Positions 38,119 to 48,528 are shown, counted from the first letter of the stretch. The stretch is 64,000 nucleotides of DNA from Actinoplanes lobatus (GCF_014205215.1 NZ_JACHNC010000001.1:1741001-1805000); one strand, 5' to 3'. Made by a program: numbers and translations. Notes: generated from the letters alone by a model not told the origin.

Positions 38119-39006
38119 GTGCGCAAGTTGTGGTGTGCCGGCGCCCTCGCCGGTGGAATCCTGCTCGGTGCGACCCCCGCGTGGGCCGACGACACTCTCG
38201 CCCCCGCGGCCGACGCCGGTCCCGGCGCCGCGGCCCCGGCGACCGGACAGGATCCCGCGGCCGGTCTCGGCGCCGCCCGGACCTCACTGCGCAACGCCCT
38301 CGGCTACGCGCTGGAACCCGGCAACGCCTGGCGGTTCGCCGCCGACCCGCTCAGCGGCCAGCCCCTGCTTCAGGTGGAGCCCGGAACGGCTCGCAACGCG
38401 CCCTCCCTCGAGGACCACCCGGACGGCCGCAGGAACGCCAGGAGCGGCCGGCGGCTCCTGCCCGCCGCGGACGTCATCCGCGGCACCGTACCGGCGGCGA
38501 CCCGCCGGTACGGCGCCTCCCCGTCCTCGAGCCTCCCGGTTCCGGTGAGCCTCGCCGGGCTGCTGTCCCAGAACTTCCCCTCGATCACCGGGCTCGGCCC
38601 CTCCGGGGTGTCGCCGGCCGCGCCGCCGGCGAACACCAGGGTCCGCCGGCCCGCCCCCGACGAGCGCCCGTTCGCGCCGCGCCTGGAACACGACAAGGGC
38701 GACTACGCACTGCTCGGCGGCCTGGCCGGCGCGAACCCGGTGCGCATGCTCGACCGCGACATCACCGACCTCCCCGCCGACGTGGCCGGCATGCCCCTCG
38801 GCGGCGAGCTGACCGACCCCAACCCGGCCGACAAGAAGGTCGGCGACTCGAAGGCGGACGACCCGAAGTCCGCCCCCGAGGCCCCGGACGCCGGATCGAA
38901 CGAGGCGCCCAGCCGTCCGAAGGCGATCCCGGGCGACCCGGCCATCGACGACCCCCGCCTGCACGAGGAGCCGGTCGACGGCTTCGTCGACCGCAGCACC
39001 GACTAG
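38119..39006 (+). CDS. Secreted low-complexity protein, function unknown
   Basis: A 295-residue protein starting at GTG 38119, supported by AGGAGAAG 4-6 nt upstream. It has a clear signal peptide (VRKLWCAGALAGGILLGATP, cleavage after AWA near residue 23). The mature part is rich in Ala, Pro, Asp and Arg. A middle segment has repeated GLxxxx-type helices (SLAGLLSQNFPSITGLGPSG) and the C-terminus is acidic with Lys-Asp pairs (DPNPADKKVGDSKADDPK). No domain was recognised. It may be an envelope-associated or spore-coat-type protein, but this is a guess. Confidence 0.7.
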   Translation: MRKLWCAGALAGGILLGATPAWADDTLAPAADAGPGAAAPATGQDPAAGLGAARTSLRNALGYALEPGNAWRFAADPLSGQPLLQVEPGTARNAPSLEDHPDGRRNARSGRRLLPAADVIRGTVPAATRRYGASPSSSLPVPVSLAGLLSQNFPSITGLGPSGVSPAAPPANTRVRRPAPDERPFAPRLEHDKGDYALLGGLAGANPVRMLDRDITDLPADVAGMPLGGELTDPNPADKKVGDSKADDPKSAPEAPDAGSNEAPSRPKAIPGDPAIDDPRLHEEPVDGFVDRSTD

Positions 39007-39017
39007 ACGTCACTCCA

Positions 39018-39060
39018 GCGAGAGCGCGCGCCGCCAACGTCCAGCGGCGCGCGCTCTCGC
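39018..39060. terminator. Terminator hairpin, 17-bp perfect stem
   Basis: Arms 39018-39034 and 39044-39060 are perfect complements around a 9-nt loop. It sits between the convergent secreted-protein and acetyltransferase genes and can serve both. Confidence 0.88.
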
Positions 39061-39064
39061 GCGT

Positions 39065-39484
39065 TCAGTCCTGGTTGAGATCCCAGCTGAGCAGGGTGAA
39101 CGTCATCTCCTCGAGCGCACCGGCCCGGCGGTAGGTGGCCAGGGCCGCCTTGTTGTCGTTCTCGGTGGCCACCCACATGCCGTAGCAGCCCCGGCCGCGG
39201 GCCAGTTCGGCGAGCGCGTCGACCAGTGCCGCGCCGATCCCCTGGAGGCGGGCCACCGGCGCCACCCCCAGCTCGTAGACGAGCATCTCGGTGCCCTTGT
39301 CCGGGTGGGTGGTCTCGACCCCGGTGATCATGCCGACCGGCCGGTCGGCGTCATCGTAGGCCAGCAGTAGATGGTGGGTGGGGTCGGCGAGGAAGCGGCG
39401 GGTGGCGGCCTCGATCGGCGGCGCGTCGAAGAGATCGGCCGCGCGGTGGACCTCGGCCTCGGCGGTGACCCGTTCGATGCGCAT
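39065..39484 (-). CDS. GNAT-family N-acetyltransferase
   Basis: A 139-residue GNAT similar in size to the AAC(3)-I-like group. It contains HHLLLAYDDADRPVGMITG, the acetyl-CoA loop GVAPVARLQGIGAALVDAL and VATENDNKAALATYRRAGA. The substrate is unknown; resistance function should not be assumed. TATCGT lies 6 nt before the ATG, suggesting a leaderless transcript. Confidence 0.88.
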   Translation of the reverse strand: MRIERVTAEAEVHRAADLFDAPPIEAATRRFLADPTHHLLLAYDDADRPVGMITGVETTHPDKGTEMLVYELGVAPVARLQGIGAALVDALAELARGRGCYGMWVATENDNKAALATYRRAGALEEMTFTLLSWDLNQD

Positions 39485-39586
39485 GCCGCCACGATAACCA
39501 GCCGGCCGGAAGCTCGACAGGATGGCCATCGATGGTCGACTCGGTAGCATGACGGGCCGACGGGGGTGGCCGAGAAGGGCGGGGAC

Positions 39587-41107
39587 ATGGCGGGTCCGGG
39601 GGACGAGGATCGACCGACGGCTCCGGAGATCGAGTACTCCGATCCGGTCGACCCGTGGGCGACCGCCGAGGCCGCCGCAATCGCCGCCGGTGGACAGCCG
39701 GGCGGTTACACGCCGCACCCGTACCCCGGTGGCACCTGGACCATCCCGGGCGCGGTCGAGGCGACCGCGGAGGAGGAACCGCCGTGGAAGCGGCGGCGCA
39801 CCTGGCTGTGGGCCGCTGGCGCGACGGTCGTCGTGGCCACCGCCGTCACCGCCGCCGCGGTGATCCTCTGGCCGGGTGTGTCCCCGATCGACTTCGTCCC
39901 GCTGGCGGAACCCCGACGGGTAACTCCCAGCGTGCCGGTCACCTCGGCGTTCGCCGACACCGAGGTGCTCGGCGACCGGGCCTACCTCGCGAGCGCCGAC
40001 GACAACGGCACGCTGCGGGTGGTGGCCGCCGACACGACGGACGGGTCGACGCTGTGGGAGAGCGACGGCGCCGGTCAGGCCACCACGTGGAAATCGATGC
40101 TCGCGCTGCCCGACGTGGTGCTGCTCCACTCGGGTCCGGACTCGGCGACCAGCACGAGCCGGGTGGTGGCGCTGAACGCCGAGGACGGCAAGCGTCTCTG
40201 GGACAAGCGGATCGGCTCGTACGACGAGGTCCGCCCCGGTGCGAAGACCGTGCTGTGGACGGACCGGGAGACGAAACGGCTCGTCGGGATCGGGCTGTCC
40301 GACGGCGCCGAGAAGTGGACGCAGGCCGACCCGGACTCGTCGGCGATCCACCTGTCCACGACGATCGAGGATCTCGCCGGTCCGGCGGGCACGGCTGGGC
40401 GGTCCTTCTCCCCCGACTTCACCGACGACGAGCGGTTCGTCCAGATCGACGGCGACCAGACGGCCACGGTCCGCGACCTGAACACCGGGAAGGCCGTCGG
40501 CGATCCGCTGCCCAGCGTGGCGTCGACCAGCGACGAGATCGTGGTGCACAACGGCCGGCTCTACGTGCGGGGTTCCGCCGCGCCGCAGCGGATCCTCTCG
40601 TACGACCTGGGCCGGCTCACCGAGAACCCGGTCATCGTGCACACCGCCCCGCCGAACTCCTCGCTCAGCAAGCTGACCCCGTGCGGTGAGCGGCTCTGTT
40701 TCGTCCAGACGGAGAGCTACGACCGGACGAAGGACCGGGTCTTCGCGCTCGGCAGGAACGGCTGGCCGGAGCCGGTGGACGTGCCGGAGGTGGAGGACCT
40801 GGTCCCGGTCGGCGACGCCGTGCTGGCGGTCGGCGACGAGACCACCACCCTGATCGGCGCGTCCGGCCGGAAGGGCCGGACCGAGCAGGGCGTCACGGTA
40901 CGCCTGGACGCCGGCAACATGCTGCGCTTCTCCGACGGCCTGACCACCTCGGTGACCGACCGGGCGGTCTGGGGCATCCCGCTCGGCGAGAGCGCCGTGC
41001 CGTTGGGGCAGCTCGCGGACGTACGGTCGGCGAGCTGCTCCTGGAACACCTCGGTGATCACCTGCGCCGCCGAGAAGGACTACGTGATCTACCGGTTCAC
41101 CGACTGA
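39587..41107 (+). CDS. Membrane-anchored PQQ-like beta-propeller protein
   Basis: A 506-residue protein with an acidic cytoplasmic N-terminus (about 1-75), one membrane segment (WLWAAGATVVVATAVTAAAV) and a large extracytoplasmic domain. The domain has PQQ-like repeats such as GSTLWESDGAGQ, DGKRLWDKRIGS and GAEKWTQADPDS. The repeats suggest a beta-propeller used for protein contacts rather than quinone binding, as in BamB-like folds. I prefer ATG 39587 (MAGPGDEDRP); a GTG at 39566 adds seven residues. It is followed by a terminator. Similar proteins occur at 49.6 and 60.2 kb. Confidence 0.82.
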   Translation: MAGPGDEDRPTAPEIEYSDPVDPWATAEAAAIAAGGQPGGYTPHPYPGGTWTIPGAVEATAEEEPPWKRRRTWLWAAGATVVVATAVTAAAVILWPGVSPIDFVPLAEPRRVTPSVPVTSAFADTEVLGDRAYLASADDNGTLRVVAADTTDGSTLWESDGAGQATTWKSMLALPDVVLLHSGPDSATSTSRVVALNAEDGKRLWDKRIGSYDEVRPGAKTVLWTDRETKRLVGIGLSDGAEKWTQADPDSSAIHLSTTIEDLAGPAGTAGRSFSPDFTDDERFVQIDGDQTATVRDLNTGKAVGDPLPSVASTSDEIVVHNGRLYVRGSAAPQRILSYDLGRLTENPVIVHTAPPNSSLSKLTPCGERLCFVQTESYDRTKDRVFALGRNGWPEPVDVPEVEDLVPVGDAVLAVGDETTTLIGASGRKGRTEQGVTVRLDAGNMLRFSDGLTTSVTDRAVWGIPLGESAVPLGQLADVRSASCSWNTSVITCAAEKDYVIYRFTD

Positions 41108-41112
41108 CGAGA

Positions 41113-41142
41113 AAGGGCGGCTCCCCGAGGGGAACCGCCCTT
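41113..41142. terminator. Bidirectional terminator hairpin
   Basis: AAGGGCGG (41113-41120) pairs with CCGCCCTT (41135-41142), with an inner CCCC/GGGG pairing and a small internal mismatch. It lies between the convergent propeller gene and msiK. Confidence 0.82.
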
Positions 41143-41159
41143 CTCCGTGGATCAATGCG

Positions 41160-42248
<1,089 letters not shown>

Positions 42249-42269
42249 GGTGAATCGACTTCCTTTCCA

Positions 42270-42287
42270 CCGGCAGGAACGTGCCGG
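42270..42287 (-). ncRNA. Hairpin in the msiK 5' UTR (candidate msiK RNA motif)
   Basis: CCGGCA (minus strand, from 42287) pairs with TGCCGG around a 6-nt loop, just before the Shine-Dalgarno GGAAAGGAAG. A conserved msiK leader RNA is known in actinobacteria. I cannot confirm membership without a covariance model. Confidence 0.4.
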
Positions 42288-42317
42288 ACGATCCGAGTAG
42301 AAGGAACTGCGAGCGCC

Positions 42318-42346
42318 ACCGTATTTGTTTTCTTCCGACCTGCCAA
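42318..42346 (-). promoter_or_regulatory. sigma70-type promoter of msiK
   Basis: On the minus strand TTGGCA (42341-42346) is separated by 17 bp from TACGGT (42318-42323). The predicted start near 42311 gives a leader of about 62 nt before the msiK ATG. Confidence 0.65.
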
Positions 42347-42386
42347 GATGGCGTTCACATCACAGGACGTTATGCTGAGGCCGTTC

Positions 42387-42460
42387 GCCCCTGTAGCTCA
42401 GATGGCTAGAGCACCCGTCTTGTAAACGGGAGGTCGTCGGTTCGATCCCGACCGGGGGCT
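42387..42460 (+). tRNA. tRNA-Thr (anticodon TGT)
   Basis: A complete cloverleaf. The acceptor stem GCCCCTG pairs with CGGGGGC including one T-G pair, D-arm GCTC...GAGC, anticodon stem CCCGT/ACGGG with loop CTTGTAA (anticodon TGT at 42421-42423), and T-arm with GGTTCGATCC. The discriminator base is T and CCA (42461-42463) is encoded. Confidence 0.96.
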
Positions 42461-42512
42461 CCACCGGGCCACCGCTGTCGCGACAACGATGGCCCCGTCG
42501 CATCCGGGTGGC

Positions 42513-42890
42513 TCAGCGTTGGGCCGCGGCCGCCACCGCCTCGATCTCCAGCAGCCATTGCTCGTCGTAGATGCCGGTGATGATCACGGTGACGGCCGGG
42601 TGGTGCCCGTCGAGCACACGCTGCCGGATCCGGGAGTTGGAGTCCCGCAGATCCCGCCGGCTCAGGAAGGTCGTCACCTTCACCAGATTCCGGTGGGTCA
42701 TGCCGGCCGCCTCGAGCGAGGCGAGGATGTTACGCCACACCTGCTCGCACTGCTCCTCGAAGGCCTCCGGAACCGTGCCGTCCGGCCGCTGGGGAATCTG
42801 GCCGCTGATGAACAGCAGCCGGCTGCCGGACGGCACTTCGGCCGCTTGTACGTATCCCGGGCTCGGGATCTCCGTCAGGATCGGTGTCAT
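42513..42890 (-). CDS. RidA-like (YjgF/YER057c/UK114) protein lacking the catalytic Arg
   Basis: A 125-residue RidA-fold protein (MTPILTEIPSPGYVQAAEVP at the start, then SRLLFISGQIPQRPDG and LEIEAVAAA at the end). In enamine/imine deaminases the C-terminal part carries a PAR-T or PAR-S pattern whose Arg contacts the substrate carboxylate. Here that position reads PAVTV, so classical deaminase activity is doubtful. It is the last gene of the minus-strand accessory unit, 41 bp after the permease, and probably handles a pathway intermediate. An alternative ATG at 42905 adds five residues. Confidence 0.85.
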   Translation of the reverse strand: MTPILTEIPSPGYVQAAEVPSGSRLLFISGQIPQRPDGTVPEAFEEQCEQVWRNILASLEAAGMTHRNLVKVTTFLSRRDLRDSNSRIRQRVLDGHHPAVTVIITGIYDEQWLLEIEAVAAAAQR

Positions 42891-42931
42891 GCAGGTGGTT
42901 GCCATGGCTGGTTACGCTCCCGGTGAAAAGG

Positions 42932-44269
42932 TCAGGCGTCGTCGCCTACCTTTGCTACCAGAGAACCGTCCCGGTTCGGCCGATTTGCGCCAGTGCGTCG
43001 CTCACGCAGCAGGATGAGCCCGAGAGCGATCACGAAGAAGGCGCCGGCGTAGAGCAGGCTCTCCCCGAAGAACGGGAGGATCGCCGCGGTGACCACGATG
43101 ACGATCATGTTGAGCGCCCGGATCCCCCGTCCCACCAGGATCTTGCGGGCCGCCAGGAACGTCACGAGGAAGACCACGAGGAACGCGGCCGACGACGCCG
43201 TGATGATCATCGTCTCGTCCTCGCCGGAGATCGCGAGGATCGCCAGGAAGACCCCGTAGCCCGGCACCAGGAAGAGCAGTGCGGCCCACGGGACGCTGTG
43301 CCGCGCGGAAACCTTCGTCAGCACCTTGGGCAACAGGCCGTCCCGCGCCGTCGCGTAGATGACCCGGGAGGTTCCGAGTACCCAGGCGTTGGTCGCGAGC
43401 ACGAGGAGGATCACCGCCACGATGTTGCCGACGATCGCGATGCTCCGCCCGGAGGCGATCTTGAGCAGGGTGCTGAACGCGGTGATCTGCTCGCCGCTCG
43501 CCGCCTCCGAGGGCACGACCAGGACGACGGTCAGCGCCATCATGAAATAGAGCACGCCGACGAGGAAGACGGCCAGGAAGATCGCGCGCGGGAAGGTCCG
43601 CTGCGGATCCACCACCTCCTCGGCGACCGGTGCGGCGTTCTCCCAGCCGATGAAGCCGAAGAAGCAGATGATCAGGGCGGATCCGACGGACATCCAGCCG
43701 TGCGGCGCGAACGGTGTCAGGTTGCCGGTGTCGGCGTGCGGCAGGGAGACCACGATGACCAGCACCAGGAAGCCGATGAGGCAGCCCAGCAGCACGGCCT
43801 GCACCCTCGTGCTGACCTTGATGCCGAGCAGGTTGAAGAGGATCGAGCCGAGGACGAACAGGAACCCGTAGCCGATGACCATGAGGTTGCTCGGCGCCGG
43901 ATCCCAGATCGTGTAGAGGTAACGGAACGCGGCCAGGCCCAGCACCGGATTGGCCACCAGCAGGGTCAGGACGAGGAAGACCGACGACACCTGGGAGGCG
44001 CGCCGACCGTACGCGTGCTCGATGAACGCCGGGATGCCCCGGCTCGTCGGGTGCCGCATCGACAGGCGGGCGAAGATCAGCGCGAACGGATAGGAATAGA
44101 TCACGAGGATCAGCCAGGCGAGCAGCGACAGAGGGCCGGCAGCTGCGGCCGCGTGTCCGGGGATGATCAGCACACCGACGCCGATCACCGAGGTGACATA
44201 GTGCACGATCAGGCCGGGCGCTCGCAGCGACCGGGTCAACGAGGATTGCTTCGTCTCCGAGGCGGTCAT
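42932..44269 (-). CDS. APC-family amino acid permease
   Basis: A 445-residue membrane protein with about twelve hydrophobic segments. APC features are the unwound first helix (HYVTSVIGVGVLIIPGHAA), the consensus FFGFIGWENAAPVAEEVVDP (about 205-225) and VLATNAWVLGTSRVIYATAR. It should move an amino acid or derivative across the membrane; direction is not deducible, and YjeH-like exporters share this size and motif. It lies within the accessory unit downstream of the formyltransferase gene. AGGAGA precedes the ATG by 10 nt, and a structured RNA occupies the intergenic gap. Confidence 0.88.
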   Translation of the reverse strand: MTASETKQSSLTRSLRAPGLIVHYVTSVIGVGVLIIPGHAAAAAGPLSLLAWLILVIYSYPFALIFARLSMRHPTSRGIPAFIEHAYGRRASQVSSVFLVLTLLVANPVLGLAAFRYLYTIWDPAPSNLMVIGYGFLFVLGSILFNLLGIKVSTRVQAVLLGCLIGFLVLVIVVSLPHADTGNLTPFAPHGWMSVGSALIICFFGFIGWENAAPVAEEVVDPQRTFPRAIFLAVFLVGVLYFMMALTVVLVVPSEAASGEQITAFSTLLKIASGRSIAIVGNIVAVILLVLATNAWVLGTSRVIYATARDGLLPKVLTKVSARHSVPWAALLFLVPGYGVFLAILAISGEDETMIITASSAAFLVVFLVTFLAARKILVGRGIRALNMIVIVVTAAILPFFGESLLYAGAFFVIALGLILLRERRTGANRPNRDGSLVAKVGDDA

Positions 44270-44293
44270 GGGAAACGGTCTCCTGTGCGTTCA

Positions 44294-44394
44294 TGCGCTC
44301 GGCGCAGGCCGTGTCCCCGCCCCCGAAGGGGCTGGTCACACTGCCTGCGCCGGGCGTATCGCTGTCACGGGTCAGGTTGATCCACCAGGGCTCA
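44294..44394 (-). ncRNA. Candidate structured leader RNA (riboswitch-like) before the APC permease
   Basis: On the minus strand GGCGCAGGC and GCCTGCGCC form a perfect 9-bp stem enclosing GTGT/ACAC and a GCCCC-TTCG-GGGGC hairpin. Just upstream, CTGAG, AACCTGA and CCCGGCGCAGG occur in the same order as the conserved pieces of the TPP (THI-box) aptamer, but with an enlarged P5-like arm and without CTGAGA. The region starts at the formyltransferase stop. I call it a structured element; ligand and class are unknown. Confidence 0.45.
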
Positions 44395-45312
44395 GCTCAA
44401 GTACGTCCCCATCCGCTTGAAGTACTCGGCGGCGGGGATCTCGTCGCCCTCCGGTGGCTGCACGGTCACCACGATCAGACCGTGGGAGCCGGCCTCCCCG
44501 ACCGGTCCACAGCCGACTGCCACGCCGCCCTCGGTACGCCGGATCACCCGGCCGGGAGTGCCGCCGTGGGCCGTCTCCGGCAGCCGGGCCACCTTGATCC
44601 GCACCTGTTCGCCCTCGTACGTCGTCCAGGCGTTGAGGTACGGGTCGGACTGCGCGCGCACCAGGTCGTAGACCTTCCGGCTCGGCTGGTTCCAGTCGAT
44701 GCGCACGTCCGCCGGACCGATCCGGTGATAGAACGTCCGCAACGCCGGGTCCTGGGGCGTGCCGGTCCGGCCCTCGGCACGCGCCCGGATCGCGGTGCTG
44801 AGCGTCGGCACGTACTGTGCCGTGACCTGCTGGTAGAGCTCCCCAGCGGTGATCTCCGGCCCGATCGGCACCACGGTCCGGGCGACGACCGGGCCGGTGT
44901 CGAACTCCGGCTCCATGACGTGCACGGTGACGCCGGTCTCCGTCTCGCCGTTGCGAATCGCCCAGTTGATCGCGCCGAACCCGGAGTACTTCGGGAGCAG
45001 GGCGTCATGGACGTTCAGCGCGCCGAGCGGGGCCAGCGACAACAGCCCGGCGGGCAGACGGGTGCGCCAGTTCGTGGACACGATGAGGTCCGGCCGGGCG
45101 GCACGGATCCGGTCCGGCAGATCGGCCTCGGTCCCGTAGGCGGAGAGCATCACCGGCAGGTCGTGCCACTGCACCCGGTCCAGCACGTCCGGCTCGCCGA
45201 GTCCGCTGAAATCCACCGGATGGGTGACGACCAGGGGTACCTCGTGCTCGGCCAGCAGCCCGGTCAGGGCCACCCCACCGAGTTCGCCGTAGCCGAAGAA
45301 GACCACTCTCAC
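44392..45312 (-). CDS. Formyltransferase family protein (Fmt-like, probably small-molecule or amino acid substrate)
   Basis: A 306-residue protein with the formyl transfer domain and catalytic Asn100-His102-Asp138 triad (ALNVHDALLPKYSG and EFDTGPVV), followed by an Fmt-C-like region. It would transfer a one-carbon unit from a folate cofactor to an amine. Against a housekeeping tRNA role are its place between an argininosuccinate synthase and an amino acid permease and the variant NVHDALLPKYSG loop where Fmt usually has NVHPSLLP. It is cotranscribed with argG 15 bp upstream. Confidence 0.82.
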   Translation of the reverse strand: MRVVFFGYGELGGVALTGLLAEHEVPLVVTHPVDFSGLGEPDVLDRVQWHDLPVMLSAYGTEADLPDRIRAARPDLIVSTNWRTRLPAGLLSLAPLGALNVHDALLPKYSGFGAINWAIRNGETETGVTVHVMEPEFDTGPVVARTVVPIGPEITAGELYQQVTAQYVPTLSTAIRARAEGRTGTPQDPALRTFYHRIGPADVRIDWNQPSRKVYDLVRAQSDPYLNAWTTYEGEQVRIKVARLPETAHGGTPGRVIRRTEGGVAVGCGPVGEAGSHGLIVVTVQPPEGDEIPAAEYFKRMGTYLS

Positions 45313-45327
45313 GGTGCTTGTTCCTCT

Positions 45328-46534
<1,207 letters not shown>

Positions 46535-46542
<8 letters not shown>

Positions 46543-47290
46543 TGAACAGGTCCTCCATGGTCTCGTGGCTGATCTGCTTGTTCAGGTCACGCTCGGCCGC
46601 GAACGCCATGTTCACGATCGTGCGGCGGCCGCCCGGCTCCAGCGGGTGCACCCGGTGCAGCGTGGTGTCGGTGCGCAGCAGGTACATGTCGCCGGGCCGG
46701 AGCGCGTACGAATGGATCGGATTGCCGATCAGATGCTGGAAGACCTGTGGGTCCTCCTTGTCCCAGCTCGTGTTCGGCACGGTCTGGACGAAGCCGCCCA
46801 GGTGCGTGGGCGGGACGTCGACCACGTAGATCACGCCGAAGCTGTAGTCGTCCCAGTGCCACCCGTGGGTGTCGCCTGGGCGCTCCAGATGGGTGATCAC
46901 GTATTCCTCGGGCTGGTACGGGCAGTCCAGCACCGCCTCACCCGCCACCGCCGAGAGCGCACCACGCAGGGCGGGGGATTCGTACATCTCACGGACCACG
47001 CCGTCGTGGGCGCGGATGTCCTCGGCCGTGACGTTGCGCATCCGCCGCGGGCTGTTGCTGGTCTGCGGAAGGGTCAGGTCACGGCGGATCGACTGCTGCG
47101 CGATGAGGTCGTTGATCTCCGCGTCCACCCGGCGCTTGACCTCGTCCGGCAGCAGGTAGGAGATCAGCGCGAAGCCGGTCTCGTAGAAGGATTTCCGGGA
47201 CAGCCAGTACTGCTCGCTGTCGACGCCGTTCTCCAGGTGACGCCCCACCTGAGCGTCAATTGTGGCGGTTGATTTTCCATGCAGGGACAT
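46535..47290 (-). CDS. Fe(II)/2-oxoglutarate dioxygenase of the BesD-like amino acid hydroxylase/halogenase group
   Basis: A 251-residue cupin-fold oxygenase; the start MSLHGKSTATIDA has GGAAAGG upstream. The metal site reads GWHWDDYSFG, that is His145-x-Asp147, with distal His in TTLHRVHPL (His212) and a 2-oxoglutarate-binding Arg in GGRRTIV. Length and the GWHW context match BesD, the free-lysine halogenase. BesD has Gly where this protein has Asp147, so the product here should be hydroxylation rather than chlorination. The substrate is probably a free basic or aliphatic amino acid. First gene of the minus-strand unit, with its own promoter. Confidence 0.82.
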
Positions 47291-47766
47291 GTTCGCCTTT
47301 CCTTTCCGGGCAGCACTGATCCCACTGAATCCGCGCCCACTGGGACCTATGGACGCTGAAACAGCGGCGTCAGAAACAAACGGTGAACAGTTTCTTGGCT
47401 TCGCGTGACCACGGCAGCCCGGCATCGCCGGGGCCGTCCAAGATGTCATCTGCGGTCCCCCATGTCACGCAAAAGCGGACATAGAGTCCATGGAAAGCGC
47501 TTCCCTCGCCACGAAACCTATAGGCCTCCGAGGCCGACCGTCAACGCATATGTCCAATGTAAACTCTGTCGCAAGATCCATTTAACAGTTGCACGCACAG
47601 GAGATTCAAAGGCATTCGAGGGGTCGCATCCGGGCATCGTCAAAGCTAGGCTGTGGCCCGCGAAACAGAATTCGGCGGCGCCGCAAAAGAAGTTGATCTC
47701 CGTAAATGTGACTCGTCTCTAACATCAGTACGCCCGCCGCCGATCCGGCCCGTACCTGGAGGTTCC
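47291..47766. other. Divergent regulatory region of the accessory amino-acid cluster
   Basis: This 476-bp gap separates the two divergent units. It has a locally AT-richer segment (about 47545-47625) unusual for this genome. It holds a sigma70-like promoter for the minus unit (47517-47544). GGAGG lies 4 nt before the SDR start. A 105-codon frame at 47405-47722 is basic and low in plausibility. I found no convincing -35/-10 for the plus unit. Confidence 0.6.
47517..47544 (-). promoter_or_regulatory. sigma70-like promoter with palindromic spacer for the dioxygenase operon
   Basis: On the minus strand TTGACG (47539-47544) and TATAGG (47517-47522) are 16 bp apart. The spacer carries the perfect inverted repeat GGCCTC-C-GAGGCC (47523-47535), a likely repressor or activator site. 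The predicted transcript has a leader of about 220 nt. Confidence 0.6.
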
Positions 47767-48528
47767 GTGGGAGCACTGTCCGGCAAGCACGCCATGGTGA
47801 CGGGAGCCGGCTCCGGCATCGGACGGGCCGTGGCCCGGACGTTCGCCGACGCCCGGGCGGCGGTCACCGTCGTCGACATCGACGCCGGCGCGGCCGAACA
47901 GGTGTGCCGCCGGATCGTCGACGCCGGGGGGACCGCCACCGCGGTCGTGGCCGACGTGTCGGAGCCGGGCGGATGCGACCGGGCCGTCGCCGCCGCCGTC
48001 GAGCGGCACGGTGGGATCGACGTTCTCTGCAACGCCGCCGGCATCATCCGGCGCGGAAGCGTCACCGAGATCAGCGAGGACGACTGGACCCGGGTGATGG
48101 CGGTGAACGTCGACTCGGTGTTCCTGCTGGGGCGCCGGGTCGTGCCGCTGATGGAGGCGGCCGGCGGCGGCAGCATCGTCTCCATCGCCTCCGGTTGGGG
48201 GCTCAAGGGTGGCGACCGTGCCGCGGTCTACTGCGCCTCCAAGGCGGCCGTGGTGAACCTGACCCGGGCCATGGCCATCGATCACGGCCCACGCGGCATC
48301 CGGGTCAACTGTGTCTGCCCGGGTGACACCGACACACCGATGCTGCGACAGGAAGCGGCTCAGCTGGGCGCCGAGACCACGGCTTTCCTGGCCGAGGCCG
48401 CCGAGCGGCCGCTGGCCCGGATCGGCCGCCCCGAGGAGATCGCCGCGGCCGTGCTCTTCCTCGCCGCCGACACCGGCAGTTTCGTCACCGGGGTGGCGCT
48501 CCCGGTGGACGGCGGCGGGATCGCCTGA
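47767..48528 (+). CDS. Short-chain dehydrogenase/reductase
   Basis: A 253-residue classical SDR. GTG 47767 is chosen from GGAGG 4 nt upstream and the normal family length; an upstream frame adds an unlikely Arg-rich extension. It has the cofactor motif VTGAGSGIGRA, DVLCNAAGI, and the catalytic Ser-Tyr-Lys set (SIASGWGLKGGDRAAVYCASK). Asp in VVDIDAG after beta-2 suggests NAD(H) preference. In context it could oxidise the hydroxyl group installed by the dioxygenase. It is the first gene of the plus-strand unit. Confidence 0.88.
   Translation: MGALSGKHAMVTGAGSGIGRAVARTFADARAAVTVVDIDAGAAEQVCRRIVDAGGTATAVVADVSEPGGCDRAVAAAVERHGGIDVLCNAAGIIRRGSVTEISEDDWTRVMAVNVDSVFLLGRRVVPLMEAAGGGSIVSIASGWGLKGGDRAAVYCASKAAVVNLTRAMAIDHGPRGIRVNCVCPGDTDTPMLRQEAAQLGAETTAFLAEAAERPLARIGRPEEIAAAVLFLAADTGSFVTGVALPVDGGGIA

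Noticed and set aside
39065..39484. Aminoglycoside acetyltransferase
   Set aside because: Size resembles AAC(3)-I, but no drug-specific motif is visible and generic GNATs of this length are common.
44294..44394. Calling the permease leader a TPP riboswitch
   Set aside because: CTGAGA is missing and the P5-like arm is enlarged. The resemblance is partial, so it is reported only as a structured element.
47405..47722. A 105-codon basic ORF in the divergent region of the accessory cluster
   Set aside because: No ribosome site, no recognisable fold, and it overlaps promoter-like sequence and the SDR upstream region. I treat it as chance.
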